36,845 bases of DNA, from NCBI RefSeq assembly GCF_012926615.1, contig NZ_JABBNU010000017.1, positions 1 through 36,845 on the forward strand. The letters run 5' to 3'. Under the pieces are notes generated by a model that worked only from the letters and a program-made list of their open reading frames with translations, made no database searches and was not told the DNA's origin. The DNA is from Marinigracilibium pacificum (lineage in GTDB: Bacteria; Bacteroidota; Bacteroidia; Cytophagales; Cyclobacteriaceae). The stretch's first letter is position 1. Each line of letters opens with the position of its first letter. A program made the translations under genes and the position numbers. This document shows positions 33,390-36,845 of the stretch, piece by piece.

Positions 33390-33466
33390 AAAAGGTAACA
33401 ATCACTATAACCGCATTTTTACGCCACGAGGGACATAAAAACTGCGCCATAGTGTAGACGTTGACA
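33390..33466 (+). other. attC-like site type E, copy 1
   Basis: The 3' box AAAAGGTAAC pairs exactly with the cassette start GTTACCTTTT. Then come CACTAT and its partner ATAGTG, and an inner hairpin of CGCATTTTTACG with CATAAAAACTGCG in which one G is bulged, as extrahelical bases in attC are. The right end is GACG|TTGACA. This is a close match to 36641-36717, and the stem is kept there with changed bases. Confidence 0.8.
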
Positions 33467-33471
33467 GTAAT

Positions 33472-34089
33472 ATGATTAAAAAGCTTCTAATATATACATC
33501 ATTAGTTTCCACATTATGTTTAAGCATGATTTTATATGCAAAACATAGTGCTAGAACTTTGCATTTGAATTATTTAGAAGATCATAAAGAATTTAGAAAT
33601 AGCAAAGGAATATACCCTTTATCAAAAGCAAACGACACTATAGTTGAAAATTGGGATAATTTATTCCCAGATGACAAGCAATATAAATGGGAATTAATTT
33701 TAAAAAATAACCCAGTTGGTAACCAAATCACTTTTTTATATGATTCTTTAGCAACAGAACCATTTCATCAATCAAAAACTATATTTTTTGATACTAGATT
33801 ATTTTTTTGGCAAAATAAATATAGTGGTGAAATCGATGTTTTTTTGAATCCAATTTCAACTGATACACTTATTGAAATGGTTATAACTTATAATTCTCAG
33901 CATTATATCCATGGAGAATATTTTTACGCTAATATTGATACAATAATTCAAAAAGAAATAGACTTTTTTGAGTGCGGTACAGCTTCTTACTTTAATGCGA
34001 TTGATTATATGGAAAAATACCCAAAGGGAAATATAACTAAGCATCGAGCAGATGAAATTTTAAAGAAATGGAATTTAACAAAACAATAA
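33472..34089 (+). CDS. Single-pass or exported protein of unknown function
   Basis: 205 residues. The N-terminus has a hydrophobic segment (LLIYTSLVSTLCLSMILYA) that may be a signal peptide or an anchor. The rest is soluble: DHKEFRNSKGIYPLSKAND, YKWELILKNNPVGNQITFLY, IDTIIQKEIDFFECGTASY, and a basic C-terminus DEILKKWNLTKQ. No known family was recognised. Its start codon is only 11 bases after the cassette edge at 33461, so the gene fills the cassette, with GGTGAAC (34093-34099) as the likely R'' box of its end. Confidence 0.75.
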   Translation: MIKKLLIYTSLVSTLCLSMILYAKHSARTLHLNYLEDHKEFRNSKGIYPLSKANDTIVENWDNLFPDDKQYKWELILKNNPVGNQITFLYDSLATEPFHQSKTIFFDTRLFFWQNKYSGEIDVFLNPISTDTLIEMVITYNSQHYIHGEYFYANIDTIIQKEIDFFECGTASYFNAIDYMEKYPKGNITKHRADEILKKWNLTKQ

Positions 34090-34092
34090 TTT

Positions 34093-34225
34093 GGTGAACA
34101 ATATGCATAAGTTTTGGCGGCTATAGAGTCTGATCAAGCGCCGGATTCTCACTGGATTTCTCAATCCTGTCGGACGCGAAATCAACACGATAAACTACCA
34201 TAAACTCATACATTGAACGTAAAAC
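34093..34225 (+). other. attC-like site type D, copy 2
   Basis: GGTGAAC at the left, then CAATATGCATAAGTTTTGG pairing imperfectly with the right arm near 34190-34219. The core TCAAGCGCCGGATTCTC-AC-TGGATTTC is shared with 6543-6569. The right end is GAACG|TAAAAC. Confidence 0.7.
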
Positions 34226-34231
34226 ATAGAA

Positions 34232-34735
34232 ATGAAGATTAAAAAATTAATACTGACTTCGTTCGTAATTGTGTTATGCTTGATCAGCTGTGGAACAAAC
34301 ATCAAAACTGACAACACACCAAATCTGAAATTAGCTTCTGATTATAACATAGATTCAAATCAATTAGTCTATCAATACTATCAGAAGTTTGGGTTTACAG
34401 ATGTCTGTGAGGACATAAGAATGGTTGCTAAATTGAATAAGTCACCGAATTTCAAAAAGAGACTCCCAATAACTGACAATGATTTAAATACCATAAATTC
34501 GTTTTCGAATAAGATCGATTCAATTAACAACTCTCAAATTTCATTTGAATCAAATACAAGAAATCATTTTTATGATATAGAACTTGACTTCGTTGAGTTT
34601 AACACTGATAGTTTGTTGACAATAGATCTCTCGAATGGAGAATATGAGATTATTCAAACTGATTTGACATCAACCCTAAAAGTGTTTGATAAACAGTCTG
34701 GACTTATATATGTGGAATCACACAGATGTGATTAA
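34232..34735 (+). CDS. Putative lipoprotein of unknown function
   Basis: 167 residues with a lipoprotein signal (LILTSFVIVLCLISC, cysteine at 20) followed by GTNIKTDNTPN. The mature part is acidic and asparagine-rich, with SDYNIDSNQLVYQYYQKFGF and IELDFVEFNTDSLLTIDLSN, and it ends in VESHRCD. I recognise no family. It shares a cassette with the following gene, 18 bases downstream, so the two may be functionally linked. It sits 12 bases after the cassette edge, a normal distance for a cassette gene. Confidence 0.75.
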   Translation: MKIKKLILTSFVIVLCLISCGTNIKTDNTPNLKLASDYNIDSNQLVYQYYQKFGFTDVCEDIRMVAKLNKSPNFKKRLPITDNDLNTINSFSNKIDSINNSQISFESNTRNHFYDIELDFVEFNTDSLLTIDLSNGEYEIIQTDLTSTLKVFDKQSGLIYVESHRCD

Positions 34736-34753
34736 ACTTTAAATTTTCTAAAT

Positions 34754-35173
34754 ATGACGATGAAGTATCATGGATGGGTTGAAATAGAAAATCAAAATGC
34801 ATGGAAAAAGCATGAAGAAAATCCAACTTCATTTACTTACACTGATTATCTCAATGAAATACATCTAGTGAAAAGTAAATTACAATCATTGATCAATGAA
34901 AATCATTTTGGTATTCCGAGCACAGAAATAACAATTATGGAGTCAATTGATGACCTAATATCAGTTTGTATCTCTGGACAAAGAAACCATTGGAGAAGTG
35001 GTCCAATTGACCTATTAAATTGGATAAAAGACAATGCCCCTTATTCCCATGGTCAGATTCATATTAATGATGACGAACATGGTACATTAGATAATAGATA
35101 TATCATATATAGATTAGCAAATAATATCATAGAGGAACTTATTGACGAAAATCTATATCCTACACAAGAATAA
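34754..35173 (+). CDS. Imm7-like immunity protein
   Basis: 139 residues. The start, KYHGWVEIENQNA, the middle CISGQRNHWRSGPIDLLNWI and the end APYSHGQIHINDDEHGTLDN, then NIIEELIDENLYP, follow the Imm7 (immunity protein 7) pattern: GW at the start, NHR-like, APxSxG, and DDEH. Imm7 members protect against secreted nuclease-like toxins of polymorphic toxin systems. No toxin gene is beside it; it is the second gene of a two-gene cassette. That suggests an orphan immunity gene carried as a cassette. The family call is by recollection of the motif and should be checked by profile search. Confidence 0.72.
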   Translation: MTMKYHGWVEIENQNAWKKHEENPTSFTYTDYLNEIHLVKSKLQSLINENHFGIPSTEITIMESIDDLISVCISGQRNHWRSGPIDLLNWIKDNAPYSHGQIHINDDEHGTLDNRYIIYRLANNIIEELIDENLYPTQE

Positions 35174-35185
35174 AACCTTTTAAAC

Positions 35186-35504
35186 CCCGCTGTCTGGAGT
35201 TTAGCTTCAGCGCAACCTCAGACGTATAATAAAATGAATGGATTAAATCCCGGTCAATAAGAAGTAAGTCCAATGATATCCTCCTCAGTGGCATCCTGCC
35301 TTAAGCAAAAGGAGTTACTTTCATCAATTACCATTTCTAAAGTACATTATCCGGTTACATACGATTACAAGCGGGTATTTATTAAGAAAATGTTTGATTT
35401 TGATCAGTCAGGAGCTATTTTAGGGGTTTTATAGGGAATTATTAACAAAAAGAAAAACGAAGTTATAAAGGAAATAAGAGCAATAGAGTCGCGCTTATCC
35501 CTTC
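35186..35504 (+). repeat. Structured repeat, longer copy R6
   Basis: The first hairpin is GTCTGGAGTT with AACCTCAGAC instead of GTTCGGAGTT with AACTTCGAAC, a compensatory change on both arms. The second hairpin is GGATT/AATCC instead of GGGAT/ATCCC, again compensated. About 95 bases (near 35260-35352) are extra compared with R1. The terminal palindrome is kept, but the crossover G is missing (CTTC|TTGG). The small frame has a TAG. Confidence 0.75.
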
Positions 35505-35542
35505 TTGGTGTTAATTAATGAAAAAGACATCTACCTTAATAA

Positions 35543-36643
35543 ATGAAATATAGTATAATTTTAATATTGTTGTTTAAAACAATAACTGGAATAAGTCAAT
35601 CAATAACAGTTGAAAAGGTAAAATTGATTGAAACAATTGATAACAAATCTATGTCTTTAATACCCAGAGTAAAAGACTCTGAAAATAATAAAAGTCTTAT
35701 TGTTAATAGCATCAATTCGCTGATACTTGATAGATTCATGATTGATAGTTACAATCAAAAAGAGGTAGATGAATTTAGATGGTATGATGTTGATTTTAAT
35801 TATGAAATAAAGGAAAATATTCTTCATATTTCAATTTGGGGTGAATATGTTGGTGCTTATCCCAATTACATAGAAGACGAATTTTTCTTTGATTTACGTA
35901 CAGGGAAATTAATAAACCCGAGCATCATTCCTTTTCATGCATTATTTACTTTATCAGGTTATTTTGACTTTCTTAATAAGTATTGGCTAAGTGGAGTAAA
36001 AGCTGAATTTAAAACTGCCATAGAATGTGCAGAAGTTGAACCATACTGCAGTTATTATGATATTAATAGTTATTCATCAATGGGTAACAAAATGTCTATC
36101 TCTCTGGTAAATGATTGTTATCCTCATGTAGCTCAAGCTTGCTCACCTGGGCATCAAATAACAGTAGCTTTAGATTCAGTAAAACAGTATTTAAATGAAT
36201 TAGGAAAATATATACTAATAGAAAGTAATTATTCATCTAAGGATCCAATCGATAAGCTTGTTGAAAATGAGCAATTAAAAGAACGAATCCCGAACTTCTT
36301 ATTTTTATTTGGGCGTGTTGATGATAAATACCCGATTAGTATTGCTTTAAACATTGAAAATCAAAATTTAATATCTGGGTATTATTACTATGATAGAAAA
36401 CTTCAAAAACTAATTTTGAGAGGAGAAAATAAAAATAATGTATTTACATTAATTGAGACTTTTAATGGTGAGCAAACAGGAATTATTGAACTAAAATTTA
36501 GCGATAAATATCATTCCAAAGCATTCTTGTTATTAGATAACAATGATAATGGTAAATATTTAGTTGGAAAATGGATGAACCCAGATAAATCAAAAACTTT
36601 TGATATTAAGTTTACTGAAGTGAAAATGAATGATAAAAACTAA
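35543..36643 (+). CDS. Secreted protein of unknown function
   Basis: 366 residues with a signal peptide (MKYSIILILLFKTITGISQ, cleavage near 19). The N-terminal part has VKDSENNKSLIVNSINSLIL and FNYEIKENILHISIWGEYVG, which resemble the DUF3298/DUF4163 type of periplasmic proteins, with FFFDLRTGKLINPSIIPF. The C-terminal third has repeated beta patterns (ISGYYYYDRKLQKLILRGEN, LVGKWMNPDKSKTFDIKFTE). Four cysteines (ECAEVEPYCSYY, DCYPHVAQAC) may form disulfides. No function is known. It is the only gene of its cassette, and the attC-like site begins at its stop codon. Confidence 0.75.
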   Translation: MKYSIILILLFKTITGISQSITVEKVKLIETIDNKSMSLIPRVKDSENNKSLIVNSINSLILDRFMIDSYNQKEVDEFRWYDVDFNYEIKENILHISIWGEYVGAYPNYIEDEFFFDLRTGKLINPSIIPFHALFTLSGYFDFLNKYWLSGVKAEFKTAIECAEVEPYCSYYDINSYSSMGNKMSISLVNDCYPHVAQACSPGHQITVALDSVKQYLNELGKYILIESNYSSKDPIDKLVENEQLKERIPNFLFLFGRVDDKYPISIALNIENQNLISGYYYYDRKLQKLILRGENKNNVFTLIETFNGEQTGIIELKFSDKYHSKAFLLLDNNDNGKYLVGKWMNPDKSKTFDIKFTEVKMNDKN

Positions 36644-36717
36644 CACAATCATGCACTTTACCCGCATTTTTATGCCACGAAGGACATAAAAACTGCGCCT
36701 TAGTGCAGACGTTACCT
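36641..36717 (+). other. attC-like site type E, copy 2
   Basis: Starts at the stop codon of the preceding gene with TAACACAATC. TGCACT pairs with AGTGCA, and CGCATTTTTATG pairs with CATAAAAACTGCG with one bulged G. The end is GACG|TTACC. The arms differ in sequence from copy 1 (CACTAT/ATAGTG there) while still pairing. Confidence 0.8.
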
Positions 36718-36723
36718 TTCATA

Positions 36724-36845
36724 ATGCAGCAAATGAGAATATCACTTTTTATTATTATATCCTTCATCTCCCTTTCAATTAAAGGACAAGGCTTTCATGA
36801 TCGTCATCCAGAACTATCAAAGTTTGCTAAAAATATTGATAGTCA
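36724..36845 (+). CDS. Partial CDS: secreted protein, cut by the window end
   Basis: Only the first 40 codons are visible. The start MQQMRISLFIIISFISLSIK is a signal peptide and GQGFHDRHPELSKFAKNI follows, so the protein is exported. The cassette edge TTACC is 12 bases upstream. Function cannot be judged. Confidence 0.7.
   Translation, partial: MQQMRISLFIIISFISLSIKGQGFHDRHPELSKFAKNIDS

Larger units (their letters stand above)
32513..36845 (+). mobile_element. Integron-like gene-cassette array 2 (continues beyond the window)
   Basis: This has the same structure as array 1, 26 kb away. The toxin-antitoxin cassette starts GTTACCTTTT (32825-32834), whose exact complement AAAAGGTAAC lies at 33390-33399. 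The cassette of the gene at 35543 starts TTGGTGTTA (R6 lacks the G at this junction) and has TAACACAAT after its gene. Shared spacer elements link the two arrays: the 208-bp repeat (R5, R6), type D (34093-34225) and the R'-like boxes. All genes are on the plus strand. No integrase is seen. Bases 32513-32667 may be the tail of a degraded cassette; they contain ATTTCAAT/ATTGAAAT (32541-32566) but no gene. Confidence 0.75.

Overview
The window looks like a chromosomal segment of a marine-type Bacteroidota, probably of the Cytophagales group. The base composition is AT-rich. Lipoproteins follow the Bacteroidota pattern, Shine-Dalgarno sequences are weak, and TAnnTTTG-type -7 boxes occur before some genes. 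Families frequent in this phylum are present: a cytophagalysin-like M43 protease, FG-GAP/VCBS repeat proteins, DoxX-like membrane proteins and DUF4386. No rRNA, tRNA, CRISPR array or integrase gene was seen.

The window has three parts. (1) Positions 1 to about 6625 are a same-strand array of small, mostly unknown or secreted genes, separated by structured spacers. (2) Positions about 6626 to 32512 are an ordinary block of housekeeping, stress and regulatory genes. (3) Positions about 32513 to 36845 are a second array of the same kind, running off the right edge.

The two arrays have the signature of integron gene cassettes. In several cassettes the first 7 to 10 bases are complementary to a short box just after that cassette's own gene, and the pair is different in each cassette: GTTATGGGC/GCCCATAAC, GTTAGCGGC/GCCGCTAAT, GTCGGCGGTA/TACCGCCAAC, GTAGATACA/TGTATCTAT and GTTACCTTTT/AAAAGGTAAC. 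This is the R'/R'' relation of attC sites. The spacers fold as imperfect hairpins with unpaired bases and end at a G|TT-like point where the sequence switches abruptly to the next unrelated gene. A roughly 208-bp repeat (six copies), two 27-nt or longer spacer cores (two copies each) and a 57-nt element (two copies) recur in the spacers. The cargo is typical of cassettes: a RelE/ParE toxin-antitoxin pair, an Imm7-like immunity protein, an SseB/TPR protein, and several secreted or lipoprotein unknowns. One gene is split by a single in-frame stop. With no integrase in view, the arrays are best described as a cluster of attC-like sites lacking an integrase.

The middle block holds a DUF4386 protein, an ABM monooxygenase-like protein, a minus-strand pair of unknown genes, and YciI-like and DUF2855 proteins. 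Next come a TetR-thioesterase-hydrolase operon with a palindromic operator and a three-gene SLATT/HEPN/HEPN operon that is a candidate anti-phage system. After these are a surface-protein group, Crp/Fnr with DoxX, and a PhzF / CHMI-isomerase / YcaQ-like operon. An AraC regulator, a VOC protein and a beta-lactamase-family hydrolase follow. The block ends with a DoxX-glutathione peroxidase operon with a probable redox operator, an M43 metalloprotease, a VWA lipoprotein and a large PLP-dependent enzyme. The SLATT/HEPN/HEPN operon and the cassette arrays are the parts most worth attention.
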